Shown here: in pieces, positions 23,501 through 35,757 of the stretch
How the letters are laid out: the number at the start of each line of letters is the position of its first letter
Position numbering within the stretch: position 1 is the first letter of the stretch
NCBI RefSeq assembly: GCF_028453695.1
Contig: NC_135777.1
Location: forward strand, 8,793,714 to 8,857,713
Direction of reading: 5' to 3'
Origin: Augochlora pura
Lineage: Eukaryota > Arthropoda > Insecta > Hymenoptera > Halictidae
DNA: 64,000 nucleotides
The notes under the pieces: generated by a model
Seen by the model: only the letters and a program-made list of their open reading frames with translations
Databases searched by the model: none
What the model was told of the DNA's origin: nothing
Program-made: the position numbers and the translations under genes

Positions 23501-26500
23501 GATAGGAATAGAACATGTCCGAATTTCAGTGCCAATATTGTATTAGACCACGTAATCGAACCTGGACACATTTTCATTCCAAACAATGGAAGAATTGTGC
23601 ATAAAATACATGCACAGATGAATTGACAGATACAGAAATACGGCCCACAGTATTAGGGTTAGAAACATCATTTTTCGTTTCATTAAAAAAAACATTATTA
23701 ACGCTAGAACTACCAAATCAGTCAATAATTTTAGGCACACCTTTTTTGTCGAAGTATATTCTATGATAATATAAACCACAAACAGTTTAAATAAATTCAG
23801 TCCATAAATTAGTCGAGTTTAAGACTTGGTAGTTCTAGTATTAAATTATCAATTTTTGTTCTGCAAAAAAATACGTTTAAAAACAAAAATGTATTGAAAA
23901 TCGAGATATAATATTTCTAGTGCGATAAATGAAAAATGTGGTTAGAATAGCAGTTTCAGGAAAGCAAAAATTGGCTTGAAGGCAAAGGGACTGTAATACA
24001 TACCTTATGTCTTGCTTTCCATCAAAATTTAATACCTGAACACTTCGGGCTCGAATTTTATTGTCGAAATTTCATCGACCAGCCATTATCTTCTCGATCA
24101 AGAGTATCCTCGCCTTGTTTCAGATGTCTTCAAGAAAGGGGTCCTCTATAAAGGAATATTCTGTCCGTCACTCTCGAACAGCTTCCACAGCAAGCAGCTC
24201 GAGACATCCTACCTCCATTACTCGAATCGTCAGAGACAGAAATCGCTGATCATGCTCAACATCGTTGATCTGAGCCTAAAGGTACGCCAGTATCATCCGC
24301 ACGACCCTCTCCCTGTTTCACTATAATTTATCGCTAATCAATTGGAACCTCGTGCAATCGATGTTTCAACAGCGAGAGAGTGTAACAAGTACTCTTTCAA
24401 ATCCGATGCGTTTCTTTTGTTTCACGCGTCGCCATATGCAGATCGTTCTGTTGGCAATATGGCTGTGGCAAAGGGACGAGGACAGCGCCGGTTTGATCGA
24501 GTCCTTGTCCTGGGCGTCTTGTTGCATGGCGGCGAATATGGTAGTCTGCATTCTCGGCTGGTGGCGATGTTTCTCCAATAATTATTTGTACTGGGCTTCC
24601 ATATTCACTTGGTTACTGATCAATTCGCAAGGTGACGATGCATCATCCCCTAAATTACCCGGCGAAAAAACCAGACGTCCTCTGTCCTTCGTCCTTGTCG
24701 ATGATCGCAAAATGGACGAATACAACTTGAACGATCAGTTCCTTCGATCTCCCGCGTGTACAGTTAACGGATGAACCGTTTGGACCTAGGAAATGTGATT
24801 GGAAAAATTTGACATCGTTGTCCGCATAAATGAACGAATCCTTAATTGCAGGCTTGCTGTAACTTTGTGGCCCCATACTTGTTTTTCATGTTCTCTAGCC
24901 CGATTTCATTTTTGCCATAACGCAGCAGCAATATCTTATTCTGTGGTTTCTCCTTTATCTTTGTGGAGATTATTAAAATTCAATCTCTCTAAATTTGTTA
25001 ACCTTGCTTTAGTCGCATGAAAGATTCAGATTATATTAAAAACGAAATTAAAATCGAGCCCGTGGAATCTCTCAAAAGCGCAAGAACTTTTTCGGCCGCG
25101 GAGAACAATGGCGCGCGAACCTGTTGATCCTCGTCGAACGTGAAACGAGAGTGTCTCAAACTGTCGTGGAACCAGATAAAATTTTCGGGCAAAAGAAGCA
25201 GCAGGACAGTCTGTTTCGGTGGATTGTGTCAAAAATCAACGTTTCGATTCGCAGCGAAGCGGGAACGTTCGCGAACGAGTTTTTATTCAATCCCGGGCCG
25301 AAATGAAAAAAATTACGAGACTCGGGCAAGGGCGCGCGTCGGTTTCCTTTCTGTGTCCGGTTGGATCGTATCTCGGTTTACCGAATAGAGTTTTGCTCCA
25401 GTGGCTCGTGCGTTGGCGGTCCAGCGAATTGCTTGAACGTCCAGCGGACCGTAGAGAGAGAGAACGCGGTAGAACCAACTTATATTGTCTCGGGCATGGG
25501 TTACTATCGATTGGCGATCCCGTCGGTGGTATTTAATGCGGACGGACCTGTCGGGGTCTGTAGAAAATATCGTTTGCCTCGTAGTTCCCGTTTTGTAAGC
25601 GTGCGTAGCAACTTCGTGTAATTCGTCGAAATTTCCGTATTGTGCAATGTTGCTACCATTCCGACCCTCTCCTCCTTCACCACTTAATTATATTTCACTG
25701 GAATTATTAGAACGAGTTATAAGTAATTTATTTTTTTCATTTATTTATTTATTTTGGTTATTCTATTTTACTTGTTTTGAACCCTTATTTATTTAATGAA
25801 AGTAAAAGCTCGTTCTTCACAGTGATTCATAGTAGGTAGAACACGAGTATATTTTGCCTAGCTGCATCGAAAGTTACTTATTAATAATACTTATTACGTA
25901 ATAATTATAACTTCTTATCCGTTAAGAATGAATTTCATTGTTTCAAGTTGGAATCTTTCATTTCACGTTCTTGTTTATTTAATACATCAATGTGCATAAA
26001 GACATATATCAGCAAATAAATGTAGTCGCATAGTAAATACGAGTTCCGTATTACTAATGTAACCACTTAATAGTGACTACCATTTTGACTGAAATATAAG
26101 TGGCACAATTTGTTTTTCAGTAATGATATTCACGATTTCGAATGAAATTTTGTCCCAGAAATAATATTCCATGCATGCCGTTCCATCAAGTACAGCGACT
26201 AAACTCGATTTCGCTTTCGCCATCAGAATCTGTTCTTCAAGATTTGTATGTTTTTCTACCGAAATGCAAATAGGAATTCGAAATAATTTCGAAGATACAT
26301 CCATCGGTTTTTAAATCGTAAAGTAATTTTATATAATAATCGAATTTGCTGCGCGCGAGGAGATATTTTTATGGCGTGAAAGGATGTCGCCGATACGAAT
26401 CGTTGTCCGACAAGATGGCGGACGAATACGCTAACCGATATGAATTGCAGGTTTTATAGGGGCCGGTCTAGACTTCGCTAGCCAACAGCGACTAATGTGG

Positions 26501-29500
26501 TATATTTTGTTTGTCGTGTATGCACCGTACGCCATGCTGCCGTTGCCATTGAGATGGTGCGTCCTTGCCGGTTATGGGACAGCATTGACCCACATGGTTC
26601 TGGCGGGAATTACTTTATTACGAGATCCCACGCACGTAAGGATCCTTGGTCTACGTCCTACGTTCTGCTTTGCGGTATTGCTTCCTTCCTCACACCGTAA
26701 AGGATCATGTCTGACCAGCTCCTTGGCTAATTACTCGAATCGTTTGTAAATTAAAGAGTCCAATCTAGAAACGTGGAAAATTGTGGAACTATTCATGTGC
26801 GAGTGAATTATATCTGTTGTAATGCAAATCTATTGTTTCGTATAGTTTTTTATATATAATGTTTTTATATGGTATCCTAATTTCGGCTAAAGAAATTGCT
26901 GACCGATGGGATAGGGCGGCCAGTTATTCTGCTGCTATACCTGAGACAGCATGTGTTTCGCATATTTTTCTGGGCACCTTCCTGCAATAAAAACGAGACG
27001 AGTACCAGTTCTTTAAACTAGTTTTATTGGATTGGGTCGGTCCGAGTTCTGGAAACATTTTGCTGGTCATTGCGGTAATAAACTCAAAGAACAATAACGG
27101 CAGCCTTTCAACGGTTCACAAGTGTTTAGAATAGAATAAAAATAACAGCGCTTGAACAGATGGAAGCTTGGCTGCACAGAGTTTCATGACTTTCATTTTC
27201 CAAGTGGACAAATCTACCTTCAATTTTAGTGCCCCCAGTCTCCAATTAGTATATTCTCTTTCGAGGTTTTCTAGTTACGAATTCGCGAATGTTTAACGAG
27301 AGTCAAGGACATTGTTCTTTGAAACCAGCCCTCTACGATTCCTGCATCGATCTCCCTTTTGTTTGCGCCCCCTCGATACTACCGCCCGATTTTGCAGCCT
27401 CTTCATCCGTTTATTTTTACTTTTAAATACACGCCGTTTTGCTATTGCAGCTGCACGATGTCGCGTGCATAGTTCGAATGCTAACGACCAACGTGCTTCT
27501 TTATCTTGCAATGAATCTAGCTGGCATGTACACTAAGTATTTGACAGACAGAGGACAGAGGCAGGCGTTCCTCGAGACGCATCGGTCTCTCGAGACCAGA
27601 CAGAGGACACAGAATGAGAACAATCGCCAGGAGAAGCTGCTGCTTTCCGGTAAGACACGAATAATTTCCAAAATAATATCTAGGGGACAATGAGACGACA
27701 CCGTCGTGATAAAACATCAACTTGATGTGAAATATTGAGATATGATTTGACCTAAAACCATTTTAGGCTATTTTGATTTATTGTCACGTAAAGGAAACTT
27801 TTAGGGTCGTGTATCTTTATTTTCGATTTTTATTTTGAAATTGTGTTTGGAGATGCAGCTTTCATAAAGATCCGCCCTCTGAGAAAAATAGCCCGGTTCT
27901 CCATTGTCAATTTCAAAGATGAAGTAATTCGTTTATTTCATTAGTTTCGCAGAGGAACTGTTTTGTTCATCGGATACACAATGATGTACAGAATATAAAT
28001 TTTTTTCTAACAGATTGTTAAAATAAGAATGAAGTACTAGACTTGCTAGGATAAAAACAAAGTACTAGATTTACTAAAACAAGAATAAATCATTAGACTT
28101 GCTAAAGTAAGAATGAATAACTAGACATGCTAAATTAAGAATGAAGTACTAGACTTACTAGGATAGACAGAAAGTACTAGACTTACTAAAATAAGAATGA
28201 ATTATTGCACTTACTAAAGTAAGAATGAATAACTAGACTTGCTAAATTAAGAATGTCTAAGTATGTCTAACCAAGTATTCTAAACTAAGAATAAGATACT
28301 GAGATTGCTAAAACAAAAATAAAACAGTGGATTTGCTAGAAGTATGAATGGGGTACTAGGCTTGCTCAAGTATGAATAAAGTACTAGACTTGCTAAACTA
28401 AGAATGAAGTTTTAGACTTGCTAGAATAAAGCTTATATATATATACTTGCTATAATTAGAATACAATGATTGCTAATATAGAAATAAAATACTAGACTCG
28501 TTAAAATCAAATATCATTTCGTCCGAACAATAGAAATCGTATGTTACAATTAAGCGAGAGCAATTCGCCGCCTTGAAGGTGACGAGAATGGAGGATCTTG
28601 TTTCACAGTCGTCGAGTCGATCGCGAGCGGTGTTAAAAATGAAGTTCATTATTCCGCGATTCCTGCGTCGAGCCGCAGTTGCTCCCATAAATATACACGG
28701 TGCTCGTAATTACGTATCGCGTCGAATATATTTACAGATACCGTCGAGCGCGATCTATAAAGACGCAACAACGGGGGTCGCGTCGGCAAGCAGGCGCAGG
28801 CAGGCAAGCAAGCAAGCAAGCAAGCACGGGGTTCGCCGGCGCGTGTAACTTGTTCAGCCGAGTGTTAAAAAGGGTCACTAGACACTTTCACTCGATTGCG
28901 CCAGATACATGGTTTACCGATAGCCTGTCGGAGCTTCGCTTTTATAATACTATCGATCTCTCTCGGCGATGATTCGTTTAGGGAGAGCATGCAAAATATG
29001 ACGGAACGAATGGTGGCTGGAGAGCCTGTGCAATTTCTATCGCACCGAATGCCACTCTTGACACTTTATCTACTGGGAGCTCTGAATCGAATTTTCAATT
29101 GCTCTGCCCTACTCGCAGAAAGCAAAACAAACTTATCTACAGTTAACAAATAATTAATACCACCGTTACCGTCGCTAAACGAATTTATTGAGCATTAAAA
29201 TTACGATCGTCGACAAATATACGTGCACTCTTATTAAAACGAAATAAATCTAAGACTGTACTGAACAATGTGAAGTTTCCTTAATGATAAAATGAGTAAT
29301 TTGCTAGACAATAAATAAAAGAATTTTGTAGCTCGAATAATCGAGCTTGTAATAACAAATATACCAGTTGTCTGGAATTAGCATGAACATTGAATTCGAT
29401 GCGTCTCTGTTATAGTTCTGCCCGATTTCGTGGCGAAAGAAATGATTTGCGATATTGCCCGCGAAACGGCTCGAGGCGGCACGATCTCCTTCACGCCGAA

Positions 29501-32500
29501 TCAATTTCACAGAATCTACATTCATCGTTACGAGAACGTTAGCATACTCTTCGCGGACATCAAAGGATTCACTGGTACGTGTTCCAATTTTTAGCCGGCG
29601 TGAGCGAACAGAAATTTCGTTACTTTCTTATTTCTCAATCTTCTATCTATCCGTCGATTACAATAGATTTTCAGTCGCTGTACGTAAGTACGCCTCTTGA
29701 CAAAACGCTGCAATTGTCTGTCACCTTAAAGACAGTAGTATTATTTTAGTTACACGAAGGACCCACGATCATTGTAGACTTACGTTGCCCATCCCGATTT
29801 GTTCTTAGTAATTTCGGAAGCATGCCTCTCGAGCGATAGAACACACGAACCATTAGTGCTTTTTTTTCTATCAAATAATTGCGAGGAGAGAGAGGTATAG
29901 TTTGCTGCAATGTCAAAACATGTGGTTAAATCGATTGATTTGAATTCAGCGTTGGCTAGCCACTGCAGCCCTCAGGAGCTCGTCAAGGTGTTGAACGATT
30001 TGTTCGCCCGATTCGACAAACTCTCCGCGGAGAATCATTGTCTCCGAATAAAATTGCTCGGCGACTGTTATTATTGCGTTTCCGGGCTGCCGACTGCCAG
30101 AAGCGATCACGCTCATTGCTGCGTCGAAATGGGTCTGCACATGATTAAAGCGATTAGGGATGTTCGATACACGACGAAGGTAATCGAATGTTTTTCACGT
30201 TTCTAATAACGACTAACGTTTATCAATCGTTCGATCATTTTCTGAAGAATCTGTGCAAACTTATTCGTTAGAAAATAACAAAACGAAGAGCAGATTTTTC
30301 CAACCGTTTGGCTAACTGTGAAATTATATTACTTTAGAGTGAAATGGTAACTGTAGTTGCAAAAGTTGAATCACTGTTATTTTGTAGTAGACGTTGCAAA
30401 AATCTGAATTAAATAATTTTTTAAAGGAACATTTCTGATAGAAATGGACGTTTTTGCAGGTCGATCTGAACATGAGAATAGGGATCCATAGCGGCTCGGT
30501 TCTGTGCGGTGTGCTGGGGCTTCGAAAATGGCAATTCGATGTCTGGTCCTACGACGTGACATTGGCGAATCATCTTGAAAGTGGAGGCATTCCTGGGTAA
30601 TTTTTTCTTCTCTAATTAAAGTAAACAAAGTTATTGCTTTATTAAGTTTCAATTGGAATTCGAATATCACTTTGTTCAAAGAAAAATGACATTTAAAATT
30701 CACTGAATGAAATTGAAATTACTCAATTTGGTAGGGTCATAAATAACATCCGTATTTTTATCGCACATTTATTTTGCTTGTCTCACTTTCTTTTGTTTCT
30801 TTTTTTATTCTATTTACTTCGAACCTTTATCTGTTTAGTGAAAACAAAATCTCGTTTGTCTAGGCGATTCATAGTGTGCAAATATAAACAATTTTTAGCT
30901 AGCGGTATCGGAAGTTATTTATGACTCGATCTAATAACGTTTTTTTGTGATAAACATTCCGCTAAAATTCAGTTTGTTCGAATATGTAACAGTAAAAATG
31001 AATTTTGAGAATTAGTTAAAAATTAGCGTCGACCATGTGTGGCACACAACGTGTTAATGGCTCTGAGTGAACACAAAACTTTTGACAGCCAAATCGCTAT
31101 TGTTTATCGCGTTCCAGGAGGGTGCACATCTCGGAGGACACACTAAATTGTCTGAACGACGTTTACGACGTGGAACCGGGGAATGGAGTCGACAGGGACA
31201 ATTATCTGAAGGAGAGGAACGTGGTGACATACTTGATCAAACAAGTGGAGCCGTTGCGATCGAGGAGGAGGTATTCCTCTCGGCCAAAAATATGGACGGA
31301 GGAAGATGGCGGCAAGAGTAAAAAGAGCTTCAAATTGAACAACCCTCTGGCCGCGAATAGCAACGCTCCAAATTCCTCGACGGAGGACGACATTGGTGTC
31401 GACTGGACTCCGGAAATTCCGTTTGAAAACGTGCGTAAGAATATTAAACTGTTGTTAGAGCAAGCTTCGAATCGGTAAATTGTTTCATTGGAATTTGTAT
31501 CGTCACAGTTGAACACCGCGACGTCGGTCAGCAACTTGGAATCGGAGTACCTCGAAGAAGAAAATGGCACCAAGAGCAAAACCGCATCTCAGGCTGAAAA
31601 GCTGAAGGCTGCCGGCCTTGAAACTGCAAGCAACAAACGCATGAGATCGGCGAACATAAACGCCTGGACATTGCGTTACAATGACGAAAGCCTAGAATCA
31701 AAGGTGAAATCATCGACTCCATCTTCTAGAATTTTCAACAGATTTTTTTGACGAATTTTTATACGGATCTTTATGGATATATATAAGATTTTAAATAGAT
31801 GTTTCCTTCTTCAATGATTTTAACGAGATGCAAAGACTACAACATATGTACTTTCAAATTCTTTACTAGTTTCCCTATTTTGCATTTGATTTACTCAACT
31901 GTCCTTAAAACCTTATGTTACCAACTTCTTTTACAGTTCGGCCAGCTGCGAGAGGACATGTTTAAATCGAACATGATTTGCTGCTTCGTGGTCTGGATAT
32001 TCATCGCCATCTGCCAGGCTGTTATTTTACCCGAGTAAGCATCTAACAAGTTTCGCCACTGTCATTGGTAGTTCTCCAATAATTCAAACGACTCCTTACT
32101 TTTCCAGCTGTACAGTCCTCCTGTTATCCTTGCTGTTAACAACGCTGATCCTAGTGGCGTCAATCGTCCTGGTGATGGCAGAAGAGTTCAAGAGCCTGCC
32201 GACGTACCTGCAGCACGCTTCGTCGATGCTGGTGCACAACAAACGTCACCGGACCATCTTCATCTGCATCGTGATCAGTCTAATGGCCCTGACGTCAATC
32301 GTCGGCGTCCTCGCCTGTCCGACGTCGATCCGACGATATCCGGAAGCTCTCGTTCTCGAGCAACAACAGTTGCTCACGCCGACCTTGAAACCGGAACGTT
32401 TGGTAGCACCCACCGCTAATCTTGATCAGTTTATATTGACCTTTCTAGAGACTGCTCTTCGGGACGAGTTGTCGAAAGATCGAGATCGCGTCACCGGCGA

Positions 32501-35338
32501 AAATCGAACGGACTTCAGCGGTACCAACGATATCGAAATGGATCTGGCCCGGATCGATGACGGAGCTCGGCTGTCGAGGCGCCGGAGAGAGAAAGAATTC
32601 TACAGGTTTCGTTCAAAAATTCAATCAGTGTTGTTCATTGATATCGGCGAGCAGTTAATTAGAACTGTTAGAAGATCGAATTATACAGAATACAGTTTGA
32701 TCTTGTATATGAACACTTTAAGAACCAACAAATTATTGTATTTTATTCAGATTCGGAAACGAAGAGGTCATCTCGAGGAAGATACTGTCGGCAACGGAAG
32801 CTGTAGTCGAAGCTTTATACTCGTCGGATTACGACGATGATCTTCTTGTGGAAACGACCTGCGTGCGACCGGAGTACATCGTTTTTACATGGATCTTGTG
32901 CTTGATAGCGCTCGCATCGGCCCTGAAGTTGTACTATCTGGTAAAAACAGCCTTGGCTACCATTATCGTGTCGGTCTACGCTGTCCTGATCCTGGTGGTA
33001 TGCAAGGATTTCTTCACGATCCCTGACAAAGAGAAGAATCTGTTAGTTAAATCTTTTGCGATATCTATTCTATGCAACTAAGCAATTTCGTGAGACTATT
33101 TCAATGTTTATTTTCCAGAACGTCCATTCCGCTTTCGGCTCAGATGCTGACGTTCATGTGCGTGTTCCTTGTAATGGTTACGTATCACGGTAGATTAGTG
33201 GAAGTGACTTCTAGATTGGATTTCCTCTGGAAACAACAGGCCGAGAGGGAGCTCAGCGACATGATCGAATCGCGACACAATAATATGCAACTACTGAAGA
33301 ACATCCTGCCGGATCACGTGGCTCATCATTTCCTAACACAGGAACGGGCGCCAGAGGTCCATATTATATTCGATTCATTCAAATCCAATTGAACACCTTT
33401 CTGCAAAAACTGAACACATGTTTGTAAAATGGCGCTGTTGAAAGTTCTACATACACAGTTTTTACATCAAGATCTTCAATTTCTAACACAAACTTTACTA
33501 CATTAACATTAGACTGTAGATTTTACTCATTTACAGCAAAGATGAGTAGGCGAAACACAGAACAGTGAAGACAAGAACAAATTTTAAAATATTTAAGCAT
33601 TTCTGGCACTAATATTATTAAAAGAAGTAATACATTTTTATCTCATTTCTGTTTGATATGAGAGATCATCGTAATTTTTATTTTGCACAAAAAGCTGCAA
33701 TCTTCTCAACTGATCTCATCAGAAATACTTCATTTTTCAATGAGTTTCAAAGCAAGATGAACATCTATGTTAATTTTAAATCCTACGAAATAATATCTCG
33801 TTGTTTAATATTGTAAAGAACTTACAGAATCGCTGACAATTTCTTCTGTAATATAATTAATAGGAGCTGTACTCCCAGTCTCGGGACAAAGTGGGCGTGA
33901 TGTTCGCTAGCGTCCCGAATTTCACAGAGTTCTACTCGGAGGACGTGAACAAAGGAATGGAGTGCATAAGATTGCTAAACGAAATCATAGGTAGAAATAG
34001 GAAAGACTTCTGTCACAATTTATGATTAATTTCTACTGAAATTCGCATCTTGATTTGCAGCCGATTTTGACGAGCTTCTCGACGAGAATCGGTTCCACTG
34101 TATCGAAAAGGTGAAGACAGTTGGCGCGACTTACATGGCGGCTTCCGGTCTGAATCCTACCGAAAACGTAATATCATCCTAGCCAGATTATCTGTAATTT
34201 TTCAAAATGATTTTCTAACTCAAGTATATGATGTTCCTCCCATCAGGACAAACACAAGGACGATATGGAGCATCTTTGCCGATTAGTGGATTATGCAGTA
34301 GCCATGCGGCTTCGCCTCGAAGATGTGAACATTCATTCATTTAATAATTTCGATTTGAGGGTGGGAATCAGTTGCGGACCTCTGGTCGGCGGTGTAATTG
34401 GAGCACGGAAGCCTGTGTTCGATATTTGGGGCAACACTGTTAACTTGGCTTCGCGTATGGACTCAACCGGTGTTATGGGCAAGATCCAAGTTCCTCTAGA
34501 TATCGCCAGGGTAATTAATGAAACAGCTAAAGTCTCCATTTCATTTATTAACCTTTTCCGATCATATGTCGGAACACTTTTACATTAATAATTATTTATT
34601 GCGCTGATCTAAATTATACGCACTAGTGATGCCATAAGTATTATGGTGTGTAAGAATACGTTTGAATCCTGTAACAGTACAGTAAATTTTGCTACGTTGT
34701 CACGATTTAACTTTTATAGGAGAATTTCTGTGCTTTGCACATCCATAAACTACCTGTACAAATATAATACATTGTGTTCTTTTGAAGAGTGTAGAGGAAA
34801 TTGCATGGTTCCGTTTGAAAGATCATCGACGACCTTCAAATCTCATAAAAAAAATTTTTCTATAGTTAGATGTATCCCTCCCGGCAGAATAACTTTGTCC
34901 TGGGCAGGCTTATGTATTATTTTATGCACCCTATGTGGCAATGTCGTGCCACGTGTATTTTTATAATTTCTTTTGCTTCGTGAAATGATTTTTTACTTGC
35001 TTCAAAGCAATTTTAGTTACAGAAATTCAATTTTATTAATAATATGTTTAATAGTAACGATATTTATAAGTATACATTTAGTAAGAAATGACGTGAAAGA
35101 TGGGACTTTTGTTTTTGTCGGACAGTTTTTGGAGTCGAGAGGATACCAGACGCAGAAAAGAGGGTTCATCGAAGTGAAAGGAAAAGGGACCATGGAGACG
35201 TACTTCGTCCTGGGCAAGGGAAGCATGCAGGAGCAAGGCTCGACGAAACATACGACAAGATGTCGAAGTCTCGCGGCCGTCGTGTATGGTGTCGTACAAG
35301 CACGTCGCAAGCAAATGCGAGCTCTTCGAAGGACATAA
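20579..35338 (+). CDS. Ac78C: Membrane adenylate cyclase, AC8 / Drosophila Ac78C type
   Basis: Nineteen in-phase exons: 20579-20637, 22932-23164, 24124-24281, 24442-24631, 26451-26635, 27451-27649, 29416-29574, 29950-30179, 30460-30596, 31118-31430, 31509-31703, 31937-32034, 32108-32605, 32751-33041, 33119-33356, 33864-33990, 34061-34167, 34247-34510, 35126-35338; 1297 aa, slightly longer than mammalian AC8. It makes cAMP from ATP at the plasma membrane. Residues 1-150: acidic cytosolic N-terminus. About 150-300: first six-helix cassette (WLWQRDE, YAPYAMLPLPL). About 380-545: C1 catalytic domain with metal-binding Asp in ILFADIKGF and LLGDCYYCVSGLP. About 690-1010: second membrane cassette with a long extracellular loop carrying an NRT glycosylation site. 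About 1060-1270: C2 domain with the ATP-contacting Lys in EKVKTVGATYM and DIWGNTVNLASRMD. All key residues are present, so it should be active. AC8-type enzymes are Ca2+/calmodulin-stimulated; no calmodulin site was proved here. Exon 5 has two in-phase acceptors (26451 or 26460). Confidence 0.95.
20638..22931 (+). other. Cyclase intron 1 (2.3 kb)
   Basis: No other exon was recognised. It contains the AT palindrome at 21548-21602 and ordinary AT-rich DNA. Confidence 0.6.
21548..21602. repeat. AT-rich palindromic TATA/TATG microsatellite
   Basis: Alternating ATATGTATAT units read the same on both strands (ATATGTATATGTATATATAA followed by its inverse). It lies in intron 1 of the cyclase gene and could extrude as a hairpin. 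Confidence 0.7.
23702..23840. mobile_element. piggyBac-type MITE with TTAA target duplication (139 bp)
   Basis: The element is flanked by TTAA on both sides (23698-23701 and 23841-23844). Its ends are inverted repeats: CGCTAGAACTACCAA on the left, and TTGGTAGTTCTAGTA on the right, which reads TACTAGAACTACCAA in reverse. TTAA duplication is the hallmark of the piggyBac superfamily. It is too short to encode a transposase. It lies in intron 2 of the cyclase gene. Confidence 0.75.
28015..28500 (+). repeat. Minisatellite of about 28-30 bp units
   Basis: Some 15 diverged units of the type AAGAATGAAGTACTAGACTT-GCTAAA(A/G)T run head to tail. Neighbouring units differ by substitutions and small indels (AGGATA, AAATTA, AAAACA endings). 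It is intronic and not coding. Confidence 0.85.
28789..28828 (+). repeat. (GCAA)n / (GCAG)n microsatellite
   Basis: GGCAAGCAGGCGCAGGCAGG runs into at least five GCAA units. It is intronic. Confidence 0.8.
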
Positions 35339-35751
35339 GTATAGTAATCGGTTCCTTTTTCTCGATTTGCTAGTGCCTAGATGCTCAAATGGTCCATTTC
35401 CTTCGAAGTAAGAGAACTATTGAAATGATAAACCCACAAACCAAGATTTGCCGGCTTCAAGAATAACAATGAAACAATAGATATTGAACTTTTTGTCTAA
35501 TCATCGAATGAACATGCCATTACCACTAATTTCTAATAATGTGTGTTGCATAACTGATGTTCAATATGTCGTTTTGCGAGGGTCTCGCAATTCTTTGAAG
35601 TCTATCTAGTTTACATTTAGAACTGTTTTATGATCGGGTTTTTAACACATTTTGAATTCCTTTTCTTGGTAAATTTAAGAAATCATTAATTCTTTCTCTT
35701 ACTGGGTAGCGAGAGTTCTGGAACATTTGAAGTACCTCATCCTCTAATTAA

Positions 35752-35757
35752 AATAAA
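35752..35757 (+). terminator. Candidate poly(A) signal of the cyclase gene
   Basis: AATAAA lies 414 nt after the stop codon. Further AATAAA sites near 36213, 36304 and 36361 could be alternatives. Confidence 0.35.

Larger units (their letters stand above)
27650..29415 (+). other. Cyclase intron 6 (1.8 kb) with two tandem repeats
   Basis: This holds a minisatellite (28015-28500), then a GC-richer block (28560-28980) with a GCAA microsatellite. The GC block has modest open frames on both strands but no in-phase splice sites compatible with the flanking exons. Confidence 0.6.

Noticed and set aside
28573..28972. Open frames in the GC-rich part of cyclase intron 6
   Set aside because: They include the GCAA microsatellite, lack flanking splice sites in the right phase, and the cyclase reads directly from exon 6 to exon 7 across a conserved junction.
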